Of a stretch of 64,000 bases of DNA, positions 63,865 to 64,000 are shown one piece after another. Location: the NCBI GenBank assembly GCA_022572885.1, contig JACZVC010000008.1, forward strand, positions 1-64,000, read 5' to 3'. A model generated the notes under the pieces. It had not been told where the DNA came from and did no database searches. It worked only from the letters and a program-made list of their open reading frames with translations. How positions within the stretch are numbered: the stretch's first letter is position 1; each line of letters begins with the position of its first letter. Origin of the DNA: Pseudomonadota bacterium (lineage in GTDB: Bacteria > Pseudomonadota > Gammaproteobacteria > Steroidobacterales > MnTg04). The translations under genes were made by a program, and so were the position numbers.

Positions 63865-64000
63865 ATGAAAACGGCGCTGCTGATTTTCTCCGTTGCCATG
63901 GCCGTTTTTCTGACCTGGCTGTTTTTCTCGCCGGTTTCCATTTCTCCATCCGGCTGGCAACCGGACGCCGATCCCGGGATGACCGGCGCTTTCCGCCGCA
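63865..64000 (+). CDS. Start of an exported protein (cut by window edge)
   Basis: 45 residues are visible: a signal peptide or membrane anchor (MKTALLIFSVAMAVFLTWLF) and then SPVSISPSGWQPDADPGMTG. The last part resembles the beginning of strictosidine synthase/SMP-30-type propellers, but too little is seen to assign it. The ribosome site is weak. It lies 51 bases behind qmcA. Confidence 0.55.
   Translation, partial: MKTALLIFSVAMAVFLTWLFFSPVSISPSGWQPDADPGMTGAFRR

Overview
The window looks like a chromosome segment of a heterotrophic, aerobic gammaproteobacterium. The evidence is gene content: deoB/deoD/NupX nucleoside salvage, egtBD, a mutY-yggX pair, NfeD/QmcA, a TonB receptor, and proteins in the style of marine Woeseiaceae/Steroidobacter relatives. 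The lineage below class level is a guess. The backbone is moderately GC-rich. Roughly 20.1-44.4 kb is a visibly AT-richer accessory region.

Layout. (1) 1-7.4 kb, nucleoside use: the 5' end of deoD (cut by the window edge), a TonB-dependent receptor, a secreted-looking MTA/SAH/adenosine-deaminase-type amidohydrolase, deoB, a NupC/NupX nucleoside transporter and two tiny tandem XapX-like membrane proteins. Together they suggest outer-membrane uptake, deamination, inner-membrane uptake and phosphorolysis of nucleosides. (2) 7.5-19.9 kb, respiration: cytochrome c5, haem O synthase, a coxMNOP-like terminal oxidase whose subunit II carries two fused cytochrome c domains and which has two subunit III genes, a multicopper oxidase/cupredoxin operon, and a PQQ dehydrogenase. 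The same promoter block (with a GGCCGGCC spacer) precedes cytochrome c5 and the copper operon.

(3) 20.0-25.0 kb: tRNA-Arg(CCG), then accessory DNA with an unknown membrane protein, a DprA-like/phosphoribosyltransferase pair behind a LexA-type box, and an orphan phage terminase-small-subunit-like gene. (4) 25.0-44.4 kb: a defence island next to tRNA-Phe. Its ends carry an imperfect 21-bp copy of the tRNA-Phe anticodon region and a matching 17-bp arm-type repeat. It encodes a phage-like protein, an HNH nuclease, an unknown protein, Nmad3 and Nmad2, a 1443-aa STAND-type NTPase with a C-terminal PD-(D/E)xK-like nuclease, and a type I restriction operon. In that operon HsdR is fused to an HNH nuclease and a DUF4062/TIR-like gene lies between hsdM and hsdS. 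A helically phased CTTATCA array, an AlpA/Xis-like protein and a tyrosine integrase close the island.

(5) 44.7-64 kb, backbone: egtB-egtD; yggX, mutY, a START-like secreted protein and AsmA in one overlapping operon; a TPR/TolB-like signalling protein; an ECF sigma/anti-sigma/DUF4097 operon with a plausible autoregulated promoter; a run of phosphorelay genes (REC-EAL with a degenerate DN motif, LuxR-type regulator, HisKA_3 kinase, hybrid kinase); a methyltransferase; NfeD and a QmcA-type SPFH protein; and the start of one more secreted protein. The most interesting part is the island, especially the STAND-nuclease, the HNH-HsdR fusion with its TIR-like partner, and the SOS-linked DprA/PRTase pair next to it.
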